Positions 44,893-54,213 of a stretch of 64,000 nucleotides of DNA are shown here, in pieces. The stretch's first letter is position 1, and each line of letters starts with the position of its first letter. The position numbers and the translations under genes are program-made. A model generated the notes under the pieces. It was given only the letters and a program-made list of their open reading frames with translations, made no database searches and was not told the origin of the DNA. This stretch comes from Pseudomonadota bacterium. GTDB lineage: Bacteria; Pseudomonadota; Gammaproteobacteria; Burkholderiales; Burkholderiaceae_C. The stretch covers positions 1 through 64,000 of the forward strand of contig JAJXTO010000009.1 of the NCBI GenBank assembly GCA_021783695.1, read 5' to 3'.

Positions 44893-45839
44893 CATTGCAC
44901 GCAAGTCCGCCGAGACCGACGCAGCCTGCCATCACATTGCACGCAGCCTGGGTCGAGGCGGCGCAGGCGCTGGCCGTAGCCCGGCTCGACCACGGCCACG
45001 GCTGCGCCAGTGCCGAGGAGGAGGCGGCCTGGCTGGTGCTTCACGCAGCGGGCCTGCCCGCCACCGAGGCCGATCGGTTCGACGTTCATGCCTTGCAGCC
45101 TCTCAATGCGCAGCAACTCCAGCAGGTTCGGGCCATCACCGCGCAACGCATCGCCACGCGCCAGCCGCTGGCCTACCTGCTTGGTGAAGCCTGGCTGGTG
45201 GGCCTGCGCTTCACCGTCGATCCGCGGGTGATCGTGCCGCGTTCCTTCATTGCCGAACTGCTCGATCAGGGCGCGCTCGACTCCTGGCTCTTGGTTCCGC
45301 CACAGCACATTCTCGACATGTGTACCGGATCAGGCTGTCTGGCCATTCTTGCTGCGCTGGCCTGGCAGGACGCGCAGGTGGACGCAGCCGATCTGTCGCT
45401 GGACGCCCTGGCTGTGGCGCAGATCAACCGCGCCGATTACGTGCTGCAGAAGCGCATGCAACTCATCGCCTCCGATCTGTGGAGCGCTTTCGCTGCCCAC
45501 CCCGCCAACGGCTACGACCTGGTGCTGTGCAACCCGCCCTACGTGCCCGCGGCCAGCATGCAGACGCTGCCACAGGAATACCGTCATGAGCCGACGCTGG
45601 CGCTGGCCGGTGGAGCGGACGGCATGGAGCTGGTGCGGCGGTTTTTGCGCGACGCACCACCCCATCTCGCCCCGCACGGGGTGATCGTGCTGGAAGTGGG
45701 CAATGAACGCGCGGCGTTCGAGGCGGCGTTCCCGCAGTTGCCCGCGGTCTGGCTCGATACCGAACTCCATTCCGAGGCCGTCTGCCTGCTGCTTGCAGAC
45801 GATCTTCGCGCCGTGTTTGCACCGGGAGCCACAGCATGA
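44889..45839 (+). CDS. prmB: Ribosomal protein L3 N5-glutamine methyltransferase
   Basis: SAM-dependent enzyme methylating a glutamine of L3. The 316-aa product has the family sequence [19 protein letters not shown], the SAM motif [14 protein letters not shown] and the catalytic NPPYVPA. Ser-Phe at [10 protein letters not shown] favours PrmB over PrmC. It is translationally coupled to dapE upstream and to the ABC-F gene downstream. Confidence 0.93.
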   Translation: MTLHASPPRPTQPAITLHAAWVEAAQALAVARLDHGHGCASAEEEAAWLVLHAAGLPATEADRFDVHALQPLNAQQLQQVRAITAQRIATRQPLAYLLGEAWLVGLRFTVDPRVIVPRSFIAELLDQGALDSWLLVPPQHILDMCTGSGCLAILAALAWQDAQVDAADLSLDALAVAQINRADYVLQKRMQLIASDLWSAFAAHPANGYDLVLCNPPYVPAASMQTLPQEYRHEPTLALAGGADGMELVRRFLRDAPPHLAPHGVIVLEVGNERAAFEAAFPQLPAVWLDTELHSEAVCLLLADDLRAVFAPGATA

Positions 45840-47767
45840 TCCGCCTCACCGACATCGTGTTGCGGCGTGGCATCCAGGTGGTGCTCGATCACGCCAGCCT
45901 CACCCTGCATCCGGGTGACAAGATCGGCCTGGTGGGCGTCAACGGCGCCGGCAAGACCTCCTTGTTTTCGCTGTTGCTCGGCACGCTGCATGAAGACGCG
46001 GGCACCCTGGAAAAACCGGCCAACTGGCGTCTGGCCACGGTTGCGCAAGATGTGCCCGACACCGACGCCACCGCGACCGACTTCGTGCTGCAGGGTGACG
46101 TTGCCCTGTGCACGGCGCAGCGGGCGCTGCAGGCGGCAATGGACGCGCCCGAGCAGGACGAGGCCGCCAGCCACGTCCTGGGCGAAGCGCAGCATGCGTT
46201 CGAGCTGGCCGACGGCTACACCGCGCGGGCTCGGGCGGAGGCCTTGCTGCTCGGTCTGGGTTTCAGCGTGGCGGAATTGCACAAGCCCGTGGTGCAGTTT
46301 TCCGGTGGCTGGCGCATGCGGCTGGCGCTGGCGCAGGCGCTGTTCGCGCCGAGCGACTGCCTGCTGCTCGATGAGCCGACCAATCACCTCGACCTCGACG
46401 CGCTGGTCTGGCTGGAGCAATGGCTGGCCCGCTATCCCGGGCTGCTGCTGGTCATTTCGCACGACCGCGAATTTCTCGACGCCATCTGCCGCGTCACCGT
46501 GCACCTCGACGGCGGCAAGCTCACCCGCTATGGCGGCAACTACACCCTGTTCGAGGAGCAGCGCGCGGAAAAGATCATGCAGCAGCAGGCGGCGTTTTCC
46601 CGGCAGCAGCAGGACATTGCCCGGCTGACGCGCTTTGTCGAGCGCTTTCGCGCCAAGGCAACCAAGGCCCGCCAGGCGCAAAGCCGCATGAAGGCGCTGG
46701 AGCGCATGGAGCGGCTGGCGCCGGTGTATCTCAGCGGCGCGCTGCGCATCGAACTGCTGGCGCCGCTGAACCTGCCGCAGCAACTGCTCACTTTGCATGA
46801 CGTGTGCTGTGGCTATGGCGAGCCGCCCATCCTGACAGGAGTCAGCCGTGTCGTGACCGGCGGCCTGCGACTGGGCATTCTGGGTGCCAACGGCCAGGGC
46901 AAGTCTACCCTGGTCAAGACCCTGGCCGGTGTGCTGCCGCTGTTGTCCGGCCAGCGCATCGAAGGCAAGGGGCTGGTGATCGGCTACTTCGCCCAGCAGG
47001 AAGTGGACGTGCTGCGGCTGGACGAATCGCCGCTGCAGCACATGCAGCGGCTGGCGCGCGATGTGGCGCCGCAGACCACCGAGCAGGAATGGCGCAACTG
47101 GCTGGGCCGCTATCAGTTCGACGGCGACATGATGCTGCGCGCCTGCGGCAGTTTTTCCGGCGGAGAAAAAGCCCGGCTGGCGCTGGCGCTGGTCATCTGG
47201 CGCAGGCCCAATCTGCTGTTGCTCGACGAGCCGACCAATCACCTCGATCTCCCCACACGCGAAGCGCTGGCCATGGCCCTGCAAGACTTCGCCGGCACGG
47301 TGCTGCTGGTATCGCATGACCGCGCCCTGCTGCGCGCCACCTGCGATGCCTTCTGGCTGGTGGCCGATGGCCAAGTGCAAGACTTCGACGGCAGCCTCGA
47401 CGATTACCAGCAGTGGGCCCTATCGCGCACCCGGCAGCGGCAAAACGCAGCGCAGGCGAGCGCTCCCGAGCCCGAGCCGACCCCGGCCGACCGCAAGGAA
47501 ACCCGCCGCCAGCAAGCCGAGCTGCGGCAGCAGCGTACGCAGCAACTCAAGCCGATCAAGGCCGAGTTCACCAAGGTAGAGACCGAAATACGCCAGCTTG
47601 AGGACGACCGCACGGCGCTGGAAGCCGCGCTGGCGCAACCCAGCCTGCAAGCGGCGGAACGTGTGGAACACGGCAGGCGGCACCATGCGCTCTCTCAGCG
47701 CATCGCTCTGCTCGAAGAGCGCTGGCTGGAACTCAGCGAGCAACTCGAAACGCTGCAGTCGGTCTGA
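45836..47767 (+). CDS. ABC-F family ATPase (YheS/Uup-like)
   Basis: Soluble ABC protein with two ATPase domains and no membrane segments; family members act on ribosomes. The 643-aa product has Walker A motifs GVNGAGKTS and GANGQGKST, signatures FSGGWRMRLAL and FSGGEKARLAL, and Walker B LLLDEPTNHLDL in both halves. A P-site tRNA-interaction motif linker lies between them, and a charged coiled-coil C terminus (TRRQQAELRQQRTQQLKPIK) follows. The layout fits YheS best. It starts with an ATGA overlap to prmB. Confidence 0.92.
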   Translation: MIRLTDIVLRRGIQVVLDHASLTLHPGDKIGLVGVNGAGKTSLFSLLLGTLHEDAGTLEKPANWRLATVAQDVPDTDATATDFVLQGDVALCTAQRALQAAMDAPEQDEAASHVLGEAQHAFELADGYTARARAEALLLGLGFSVAELHKPVVQFSGGWRMRLALAQALFAPSDCLLLDEPTNHLDLDALVWLEQWLARYPGLLLVISHDREFLDAICRVTVHLDGGKLTRYGGNYTLFEEQRAEKIMQQQAAFSRQQQDIARLTRFVERFRAKATKARQAQSRMKALERMERLAPVYLSGALRIELLAPLNLPQQLLTLHDVCCGYGEPPILTGVSRVVTGGLRLGILGANGQGKSTLVKTLAGVLPLLSGQRIEGKGLVIGYFAQQEVDVLRLDESPLQHMQRLARDVAPQTTEQEWRNWLGRYQFDGDMMLRACGSFSGGEKARLALALVIWRRPNLLLLDEPTNHLDLPTREALAMALQDFAGTVLLVSHDRALLRATCDAFWLVADGQVQDFDGSLDDYQQWALSRTRQRQNAAQASAPEPEPTPADRKETRRQQAELRQQRTQQLKPIKAEFTKVETEIRQLEDDRTALEAALAQPSLQAAERVEHGRRHHALSQRIALLEERWLELSEQLETLQSV

Positions 47768-47785
47768 CAGCGCGCCCTGATCTGA

Positions 47786-47840
47786 CGCGAAACGTCTGTC
47801 CCCGAGGGGATGAGAACTTGGGGACGCACCGCGTTTCGCG
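47786..47840. repeat. REP/REPIN-like compound palindrome
   Basis: Nested inverted repeats: outer arms CGCGAAACG (47786-47794) and CGTTTCGCG (47832-47840), inner arms GTCCCC (47798-47803) and GGGGAC (47820-47825). A competing tight hairpin TCCCC-GA-GGGGA lies at 47799-47810. This form and the GTCCCC core recall REP sequences mobilised by RAYT transposases. It follows the ABC-F stop by 18 nt and could also act as its 3' hairpin. Confidence 0.5.
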
Positions 47841-47852
47841 CTGATGGCGGTC

Positions 47853-47874
47853 TGATCAAGGTGAAATTTGATCA
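47853..47874. repeat. TGATCAA / TTGATCA inverted repeat
   Basis: Perfect 7-bp arms (47853-47859 and 47868-47874) separated by 8 nt, about 100 nt upstream of the orphan gene at 47977. This has the form of a dimeric regulator site. The spacing does not fit an FNR box. Confidence 0.35.
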
Positions 47875-47976
47875 ATGCTGAGATGCCGACATGTCGATCC
47901 GAGTAAATTGGTCAACCTTTGCGTCGCTGACCTGCGCTTCGCGCCAACAGCGCTGCCCCATTCCCCCGGAGTGCCC

Positions 47977-48369
47977 ATGAAACAAACCCTGCTGCAAGAA
48001 AAATATCCTGTCTACGTTGCCGAAGTCTCCAAGTCCGAAACCAGCTGCACCACGGTGGGGGAGGTCGTCGACTACTTCAAGGAAAAAATTGCATCCAACC
48101 CGAAAGTCAAATTCATCGCCGTGTTCGATCATTTCGAGCACACCACCAACATCGGCGGCGCCATTGCTCCGGAAATCAAGGCGGCGGCGGAAGTGATTTT
48201 CTGCTTCGGTATCGCTTTGCCCAACCCCATGGTGCTGGCGGTCCGTCCGCGCTCCATCGGCATTGCCGACATGGGGGACAAGTTTGTGGTCAGCTTCCTC
48301 GAAGCGCCCATGGCACCGGCCAACGAAGCCATGGAAGCTTGGACCAAAGGCCTGCACAACAAGGACTGA
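47977..48369 (+). CDS. Conserved-looking 130-aa protein of unknown function
   Basis: A soluble 130-aa protein without signal or membrane segment. It reads MKQTLLQEKYPVYVAEVSKS and contains FIAVFDHFEHTTNIGGAI, FCFGIALPNPMVLAVRPRS and MGDKFVVSFLEAPM. A CCGGAG ribosome site supports ATG 47977; an in-frame ATG at 47875 lacks one and would add low-quality sequence. It has three His in a short span (DHFEHTT). It may belong to a DUF family, but I cannot name it with confidence. It stands alone, with repeats upstream and a terminator downstream. Confidence 0.8.
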   Translation: MKQTLLQEKYPVYVAEVSKSETSCTTVGEVVDYFKEKIASNPKVKFIAVFDHFEHTTNIGGAIAPEIKAAAEVIFCFGIALPNPMVLAVRPRSIGIADMGDKFVVSFLEAPMAPANEAMEAWTKGLHNKD

Positions 48370-48410
48370 GTCCGTGGGTCGACAGCGGCCTGGTTCAGCG
48401 CTTCACAATC

Positions 48411-48444
48411 ACAAAACACCGCGACCGAGTTCGCGGTGTTTTGT
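48411..48444. terminator. Bidirectional intrinsic terminator
   Basis: A perfect 14-bp stem (48411-48424 with 48431-48444, loop of 6) carries an AAAA/TTTT at the stem ends. It lies between the convergent 130-aa protein gene and the MATE gene and can serve both. Confidence 0.75.
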
Positions 48445-48461
48445 GGAGCAGCAGATTGGAT

Positions 48462-49814
48462 TCAGCTTGAGGAACTTCTGGTCGCACGCCAGAGCAGCAC
48501 TGCAAAACAGCTTGCCGCAACCGCGAGACCAGTGGTGTTGCCCATCCAGAAACCTGCTGCTCCCTGCAGCGCAGCCGGGGTGATGCCCAGGGTATTGAAC
48601 CCCAGCATGTAGCCGCCACCAAGGCCGATTCCCCATAGAGACAGCGCATACAGCACGCTGGGCAGGACGGCGATGTGGTAAGAGCGCAGGACGAAGGCGC
48701 TGCTCGATTGCACCGCATCGAACACCTGATAGAGCGCGATGAACAGGAAGAGGTGATAGGCCGCAGCCTGCACCTTGGGGTCGGACGTGTACCAGCCGAT
48801 GATGCGGCCACGTTCCAGCCAGACGGCCAGACCGATGGCCACGGAGAGCAGGGCTGCGGTGCCCACCCCGCTCCACGCCGTGTGTCGTGCAGCGCGGTTG
48901 TTGCCCGCGCCGAGATGCTGGGCCACCACCGAGCCCGTGGCGATGGAGATCGACAGCGGCAGCATGTAGAGCACGGTGGCGAAGTTGGCGGTGATCTGAT
49001 GCGCGGCGAGCACGGTGTTTCCAAGGCGGGCGATGAACAACGCCATGAAGGTGAAGGCGGAGACCTCGACCAGCAGGCTCAGGCCGATCGGCCCACCCAG
49101 CCGAAGCAGGTGCGCCTGCGCAGCCCAGTCCGGCCCGTCCCAGCGTGAAAACGCGGCGAATGGCCGCAGCGCAGCGCTGTACCGATGCTGGAGCAGCGCC
49201 ACGGCGAGCAAGCCGTACTGGGTCAGGACGGTGGCAATGGCGCAGCCGGTCGCCCCCAGCGGCGTCATGCCATGCAAGCCAAACTGATCCGGCAGCAGAA
49301 ACAGGGCGTTGAGCAGTAGTTTGATGAGCAGTCCGCCGATCTGCAAGGCCGCTGTGAGCAAGGGCCTGGAGATGGCTTGGCTCAGCGCCGCATGCACGCG
49401 GAACGCCAGGGCGGCCGGCAGGCCGAGGGCGAGGATGGTCAGGTAGCGATCGACCATGGGGTCGCGTGTCTGTCCGGTGAGTGCCAACAGCGGTTGCGGC
49501 CAAAGCAGCACACCCATGCCGACGACGCACAGCCCCCCGGCAAGCCAGAGTCCCTGGCGAAAACCAGCGCCGACGACTTGCGGCGTGCCTGCGCCAAAGC
49601 CGCGCCCCAACGTCGGCAGCAGCGACTGGGTAACCCCCGAGAGCGAGACATACAGGGTGATGTAAATCGCCTGACCAATGGACAGGGTGGCGAGATTGGC
49701 CGTGGTGGAGAAATGACCGAGCATCACCGTGTCGGCCACGCCAAAGCCGATGACCGCAAGCTGGCCGATGAGCACGCTCACGGCCAGCCGCAACAGGTCG
49801 CGCAGTGGACGCAT
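48462..49814 (-). CDS. MATE-family efflux transporter
   Basis: Cation-coupled drug/toxin antiporter of the inner membrane. The 450-aa product has about twelve hydrophobic segments and MatE-type sequence (RLAVSVLIGQLAVIGFGVAD, LGAGNNRAARHTAWSGVG). It resembles the NorM branch; the substrate is unknown. It starts 12 nt after the ArnT-like gene on the same strand, so the two are probably co-transcribed. Confidence 0.9.
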   Translation of the reverse strand: MRPLRDLLRLAVSVLIGQLAVIGFGVADTVMLGHFSTTANLATLSIGQAIYITLYVSLSGVTQSLLPTLGRGFGAGTPQVVGAGFRQGLWLAGGLCVVGMGVLLWPQPLLALTGQTRDPMVDRYLTILALGLPAALAFRVHAALSQAISRPLLTAALQIGGLLIKLLLNALFLLPDQFGLHGMTPLGATGCAIATVLTQYGLLAVALLQHRYSAALRPFAAFSRWDGPDWAAQAHLLRLGGPIGLSLLVEVSAFTFMALFIARLGNTVLAAHQITANFATVLYMLPLSISIATGSVVAQHLGAGNNRAARHTAWSGVGTAALLSVAIGLAVWLERGRIIGWYTSDPKVQAAAYHLFLFIALYQVFDAVQSSSAFVLRSYHIAVLPSVLYALSLWGIGLGGGYMLGFNTLGITPAALQGAAGFWMGNTTGLAVAASCFAVLLWRATRSSSS

Positions 49815-49826
49815 GAACGTCGCGCC

Positions 49827-51524
49827 CTAAGGCCCAGGGGGAGTCAGCCGCTGGTAGAGGAAGATCGGTTCATCGCGTTCACCCGGACGGCCGCCGCGCC
49901 AGAGCAGCCGCCATTGTGTGGCTGGCCCCGGGGCATGCGCGCCCAGCGCATAGGGACAGTGCGCAGTGTGTGCATTGGAGAAGTCGAGCTGGCTCCAATA
50001 ACCGATCAAGGCTTGCGAGGTGAGGTCGATTCCAGAAGGCTTCAGGCAGGGCGTGCCGACCTTCATGGACAGCGCGCTGCTTGTCTGCACCGCATGCGCC
50101 ACGCTGGTGCCAACGTTGCGGTAGGTGCTGGCGTAGTTCAGTGCCGGCATCCACAGGCTGCCGACCAGGACCCAAGCGAGCGTGACGCCGCTGGCCGACA
50201 GCACCATGCCTTTCCACAACGGGTGGCGATGCCGCCCGGTGCGCCAGATGACGATCGCCGCCCAGGCTGCGGTTGCGAGCAGCGAGATACCCAGCGTGAA
50301 GGGGTCGAGGCCGAGATGAAAACCGGGCGCGAGTCGCGCAATATTGGCCGCCGGCTTGGGTGGCCAGCCGGTGAGCATGGCCAGCCACATCACCCAGACC
50401 ACCAGCGCCAGCAGGCTGTAGAGCAGAACCGCGAACCAGTCGATCGCCGCCAGCCCTGCACGCCGCATCACAGGCAGCGCGAAGCCGGCCAGAATGGCCA
50501 GCGGCGGAAGCGACAGCAAAAAGACCTTATCGTTATTGCCGAGTGCCAGAGCGCTGAACAAAGCCAGCAGAGCCAGCGCCCAGGCGGGTTGCAGATGCCT
50601 TGCATGCAGCGACTCACGCCAGCGCCAAAGCGCCCACAGCGCAAGCGGCCAGGCTGGCCAGGTGAACCAGACACCGATGCGGAAAAAATTGCCGATGCCG
50701 ATCAGCGTCGGCCATTGGCCGTGCAAAGACCAGCCGAGTTGTGATTCGGCCCACAAACCCGACGCAAGACCGAGCGCCAGAGCCGTCATGAGTTCCCAAT
50801 TCTCCCTGCCCAGGTCGTGCCTGAGGAGCAGAGTCAGGGTAAGCGCCAGCAGCAAGACGAACCAGCCAGCCGATGTCAGCGACAGGCTGATCAAGCCCAG
50901 ACCGATGACCATGGCCGATGTCCGGAGTTTGCGCGGATAGATCGACACGCCCAGCAACACCGCGCTCATCGCGGCGAGCTGCAGCACCTGGGTCGAGGCT
51001 TCATGACCGCGTCCGAGCAAGCCCAGAGTGGCCAGCAAGGTGAGCAGCACGCCATCGGCGATGGCACGGGCGTAGTCACGCGGCACGATCGGCGGCCCGA
51101 AGGCTGGTGGCACGGGCTGCGCCGCATCATCCCGCGCAAAGTGAAACGCGGCGTACCACGTCAGACTCATGCTCGCTCCCAGCGCCAGCATGAAAGGCAG
51201 CCGCGAGGCCAGCACAGGGCCGATCCAGGCGCCGAAGGCTTGAATCGACCACGCCCCCAGCCAGTGGGTCAGCCAGCTACCAAGGATGGCATGCCCGTAT
51301 AGTTGTGGGTGGAACCAGTCAGTCGCACCCCGCGCCATTTGCCACATCACGGCAAAACTCAGGCCGTCGGTGCGCCACGGGTCGCGCCCGAGAAATCCCG
51401 GGAGGGTATAGGCCAGGCACAGCAGCAAGAGCAAGGGTCGAGGCAATTTGCTCACAGCGCCAGCCTTCAGGGCAGGGCGCGTCGGTGGTCTGCGTGTCTG
51501 TCCGTGTGAGAAGGCCGAACTCAT
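49827..51524 (-). CDS. ArnT-like / PMT-fold integral membrane protein
   Basis: The 565-aa product has about a dozen hydrophobic segments and begins with a GT-C glycosyltransferase-like entry (YTLPGFLGRDPWRTDGLSF, where Asp residues follow the first membrane helix). The C-terminal periplasmic part contains SSALSMKVGTPCLKPSG. It fits the glycosyltransferase family 39/ArnT fold but is distant from the true ArnT at 58726-60531. Donor and acceptor are unknown. The start is the ATG before SSAFSHGQTR. The following gene encodes a MATE transporter. Confidence 0.72.
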   Translation of the reverse strand: MSSAFSHGQTRRPPTRPALKAGAVSKLPRPLLLLLCLAYTLPGFLGRDPWRTDGLSFAVMWQMARGATDWFHPQLYGHAILGSWLTHWLGAWSIQAFGAWIGPVLASRLPFMLALGASMSLTWYAAFHFARDDAAQPVPPAFGPPIVPRDYARAIADGVLLTLLATLGLLGRGHEASTQVLQLAAMSAVLLGVSIYPRKLRTSAMVIGLGLISLSLTSAGWFVLLLALTLTLLLRHDLGRENWELMTALALGLASGLWAESQLGWSLHGQWPTLIGIGNFFRIGVWFTWPAWPLALWALWRWRESLHARHLQPAWALALLALFSALALGNNDKVFLLSLPPLAILAGFALPVMRRAGLAAIDWFAVLLYSLLALVVWVMWLAMLTGWPPKPAANIARLAPGFHLGLDPFTLGISLLATAAWAAIVIWRTGRHRHPLWKGMVLSASGVTLAWVLVGSLWMPALNYASTYRNVGTSVAHAVQTSSALSMKVGTPCLKPSGIDLTSQALIGYWSQLDFSNAHTAHCPYALGAHAPGPATQWRLLWRGGRPGERDEPIFLYQRLTPPGP

Positions 51525-51567
51525 GGAGAAAATGGTTTGCGCGAGGCGTTGAATCCGGGGTGAAAAA

Positions 51568-51592
51568 GACAACGGGCAGCCGCGCTGCCCGT
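51568..51592 (-). terminator. Intrinsic terminator of rpmE2
   Basis: A perfect 9-bp stem (51572-51580 with 51584-51592, loop of 3) is followed on the minus strand by TTGTCTTTTT. It lies 50 nt after the rpmE2 stop. Confidence 0.8.
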
Positions 51593-51641
51593 GATCTGCA
51601 TGTGCCTCGGGTTGTGGCAACCCGGGTTGGCGGTCAGGCGC

Positions 51642-51902
51642 TCAAGCCTTGCCTGTCGCCTTGGCGAACTTCTGGCGGAACTTCTCGACGCGGCCGCCCA
51701 GAGTGTCGATGCTCTTTTGCTGGCCAGTGTAGAAGGGATGCGATTCAGCGCTGGTTTCCACCTTGTACAAGGGCACTTCACGGCCATCGTCGAGTTTGAC
51801 GGTTTCGCGCGTTTGCGCCGTGGAGGAGATGATGATCTTCGAGCCAGTGGACAGGTCGAGGAAGCAGACGTCGCGGTATTGGGGGTGGATTCCAGATTTC
51901 AT
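51642..51902 (-). CDS. rpmE2: 50S ribosomal protein L31 type B
   Basis: The 86-aa product has the long, zinc-free type B form: [42 protein letters not shown]. It lacks the CxxC pair of zinc-binding L31. The ribosome site CTAGGAAC precedes the ATG. It lies 153 nt downstream of rho, the usual neighbour in betaproteobacteria, and has its own terminator. Confidence 0.95.
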   Translation of the reverse strand: MKSGIHPQYRDVCFLDLSTGSKIIISSTAQTRETVKLDDGREVPLYKVETSAESHPFYTGQQKSIDTLGGRVEKFRQKFAKATGKA

Positions 51903-52055
51903 TTCAGTTCCTAGGGATGACAGCTAGCCGCCGACGCGCGTGAGCAAACTGAACACATCCATTCGCTGTCGGTACTTGGCAAAACAGCGAATTATCGCAG
52001 ATTTCTCTGGCGCAGTATCAGACTTCAAATCGAGATTTCAAATCGCAGCGTGGCC

Positions 52056-53318
52056 TCAGCCGCCGCGGCGCATCAGGTCGAAGAACTCGGCGTTGTTCTT
52101 GGTCTGCTTCATTTTGTCGAGCAGGAATTCCATTGCCTGAATTTCGTCCATGGGATAAAGCAGCTTGCGCAATATCCAGGATTTTTGCAGGATTTCCGGC
52201 TTGAGCAGCAGTTCTTCACGGCGTGTGCCGGAGCGGTTGATCAACATGGCCGGATAAACGCGTTTTTCGGACAGGCGGCGATCCAGGTGGATTTCCATAT
52301 TGCCAGTGCCCTTGAATTCTTCGTAGATCACCTCGTCCATGCGGCTACCGGTATCGACCAGCGCTGTGCCGATGATGGTGAGTGAGCCGCCTTCTTCGAT
52401 ATTGCGCGCGGCGCCAAAAAAACGCTTCGGACGCTGCAGGGCGTTGGCATCCACGCCGCCAGTCAAAATCTTGCCGGAAGTCGGGATGACGGTGTTGTAA
52501 GCCCGCGCCAGACGGGTGATGGAATCGAGCAGGATGACCACATCCTTTTTCAGTTCGACCAGGCGCTTGGCTTTTTCGATCACCATTTCAGCCACCTGTA
52601 CATGGCGCACCGCCGGCTCGTCGAAGGTGGAACTCACGACTTCGCCGCGCACCGAGCGCTGCATTTCTGTCACTTCTTCCGGGCGCTCGTCGATCAGCAG
52701 CACGATGAGCACGACCTCCGGATGATTGTTGGTGATGGCGTGCGCCAGGGCCTGCAGCATCACGGTCTTGCCGCTCTTGGGCGGGGCGACCAGCAGGCCG
52801 CGCTGGCCTTTGCCAATGGGCGCGATGATGTCGATCACACGGCCAATGATGTTTTCCTCGCCCTTGATATCGCGCTCCAGACGCATGTGTTCCGTGGGGA
52901 ACAGCGGCGTCAGGTTCTCGAACATGATCTTGTTCTTGTTCTCTTCAGGGGTCACGCCGTTGACGCGGTCGACCTTGACCAGTGCGAAGTAGCGCTCTCC
53001 GTCTTTCGGTACGCGCACTTCGCCTTCGATCGAGTCGCCGGTGTGCAGATTGAAGCGGCGGATCTGGCTGGGCGAAATGTAGATGTCATCCGGCGACGCC
53101 ATGTAGCTCGACTCGGGAGCGCGCAGAAAGCCGAAGCCATCGGGCAGAACCTCCAGGCAGCCGTCGCCGAACACCTGCTCCCCGGTGCGGGCGTGCTTTT
53201 TGAGGATGGCGAACATCAATTCCTGCTTGCGCAGGCGGCTGGCGTTCTCAATCTCGAACGACTGCGCCATTTCAAGCAGCTTGGAGACGTGCGTCGCTTT
53301 GAGTTCGGACAGATGCAT
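52056..53318 (-). CDS. rho: Transcription termination factor Rho
   Basis: Hexameric RNA helicase that ends transcription. The 420-aa product begins [18 protein letters not shown] and has the RNA-binding OSB domain ([16 protein letters not shown]), the P-loop APPKSGKT, the Q loop/Walker [16 protein letters not shown] and the R loop [15 protein letters not shown]. Length equals the family norm. The in-frame upstream extension is not used. The 222-nt gap to trxA holds a hairpin. Confidence 0.97.
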   Translation of the reverse strand: MHLSELKATHVSKLLEMAQSFEIENASRLRKQELMFAILKKHARTGEQVFGDGCLEVLPDGFGFLRAPESSYMASPDDIYISPSQIRRFNLHTGDSIEGEVRVPKDGERYFALVKVDRVNGVTPEENKNKIMFENLTPLFPTEHMRLERDIKGEENIIGRVIDIIAPIGKGQRGLLVAPPKSGKTVMLQALAHAITNNHPEVVLIVLLIDERPEEVTEMQRSVRGEVVSSTFDEPAVRHVQVAEMVIEKAKRLVELKKDVVILLDSITRLARAYNTVIPTSGKILTGGVDANALQRPKRFFGAARNIEEGGSLTIIGTALVDTGSRMDEVIYEEFKGTGNMEIHLDRRLSEKRVYPAMLINRSGTRREELLLKPEILQKSWILRKLLYPMDEIQAMEFLLDKMKQTKNNAEFFDLMRRGG

Positions 53319-53505
53319 GGTGAAAAGCTCGGGAGGGAAGGCTGCGATCCGGTCCGCCGTCATCGGGGCGGTGCATGACCCATGAAAAGGCTCACGCGAA
53401 GCAGCAGCAAAAAGAAGAGGGGGTAGGGATCAAACAGGCCGTGTGAGGTGTTTCACGGCGGGGCATCACGGTGCGGTGGCTCGGGTTGGCCAATCCGCCG
53501 GATTT

Positions 53506-53532
53506 GTTGCGCGGTGGTGATGACCGCGCAAC
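53506..53532 (-). terminator. Hairpin after trxA
   Basis: Perfect 10-bp arms (53506-53515 with 53523-53532, loop of 7) start 9 nt after the trxA stop. Only a weak AAATCC follows on the minus strand, so it may be a partial terminator or 3' end protector in the rho leader. Confidence 0.5.
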
Positions 53533-53540
53533 ATGAAGAA

Positions 53541-53870
53541 TTATAGGTGCGCGTCAACGAAGGCGGTCAACTGAGACTTGGACGCTGCCCCAACCTTGTT
53601 GCCCGCGAGCTCGCCGTTCTTGAACAGCAGCAGGGTCGGAATACCGCGGATCCCGAACTTGGCCGGGATGGATCGGTTCTCGTCCACGTTGACCTTCATG
53701 ATGGCGAGTTTGCCCTGATATTCGCTGGCCAACTCGTCCAGTGTCGGGGCGATCATGCGGCAGGGACCACACCATTCCGCCCAGAAGTCCACCAGCACGG
53801 GCACTCCGGACTTGAGCACATCCTGCTCGAAGTCTGCGTCATTGGTGTGTTTGATCAGTTCGCTAGCCAT
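53541..53870 (-). CDS. trxA: Thioredoxin
   Basis: Cytosolic disulfide reductase. The 109-aa product has the active site [12 protein letters not shown], cis-Pro in [11 protein letters not shown] and the usual length. The start is the ATG before [10 protein letters not shown] with ribosome site GAGGTG; the 13 upstream in-frame residues are not conserved. trxA-rho is a common proteobacterial order. Confidence 0.97.
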   Translation of the reverse strand: MASELIKHTNDADFEQDVLKSGVPVLVDFWAEWCGPCRMIAPTLDELASEYQGKLAIMKVNVDENRSIPAKFGIRGIPTLLLFKNGELAGNKVGAASKSQLTAFVDAHL

Positions 53871-53916
53871 GGTCACCTCGATAGAAAGATTTGATGGGGA
53901 TTTTGACACAAAATGC

Positions 53917-53963
53917 CCGGGCTGCTCTGATCTCGATGGATCGGTCCAGAATCAGAGCCTGGG
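53917..53963 (-). terminator. Candidate terminator of the SRP RNA gene
   Basis: Arms around CTCTGAT (53925-53931) and ATCAGAG (53951-53957), extended by GC-rich flanks, form a long-loop hairpin. On the minus strand CATTTTG follows. It lies between ffs and trxA. The rest of 53871-54030 shows no gene I can support. Confidence 0.4.
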
Positions 53964-54030
53964 AAAACGCCTTGGTGGAGCCGGGGCCGCCAAACGTGTT
54001 GACGACGTCGGCCTTGGCCACTTTGAATAA

Positions 54031-54134
54031 GGGGTGACGAGCCGTTCCCCCGGCACTCTCGGTAAACGGCTGTGGCTGCTTCGTTCCCGACCTGACCAAG
54101 TTCACCGCGCCGCGATGCGAGGCGGCCCGTCACC
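54031..54134 (-). ncRNA. ffs: Signal recognition particle RNA (4.5S type)
   Basis: The minus strand at 54074-54097 carries the conserved SRP apical core (GGTCAGGTCGGGAACG then AAGCAGCC). The ends pair as GGTGACGGGCC with GGCTCGTCACC, giving the long 4.5S hairpin of about 104 nt. A TAGAAT at 54139-54144 is a fitting -10 box. End positions are estimates within several nucleotides. It binds Ffh to target membrane proteins. Confidence 0.88.
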
Positions 54135-54213
54135 GCCCATTCTATGTTGTTTCGAATGGGACTGATCTCTGGGGCGGCACATGTCGTCTTGGGCTTTGAC
54201 ATCGAAGTGCGCT

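Noticed and set aside
45584..47380. 598-codon minus-strand frame opposite the ABC-F gene
   Set aside because: Antisense shadow; the plus strand has all ABC-F motifs in both halves.
47853..47874. FNR/Anr box upstream of the 130-aa protein gene
   Set aside because: FNR sites need TTGAT-N4-ATCAA; here the arms are TGATCAA and TTGATCA spaced by 8 nt.
53863..54105. 80-codon minus-strand frame across ffs
   Set aside because: It overlaps the SRP RNA core and has no ribosome site or family signature.
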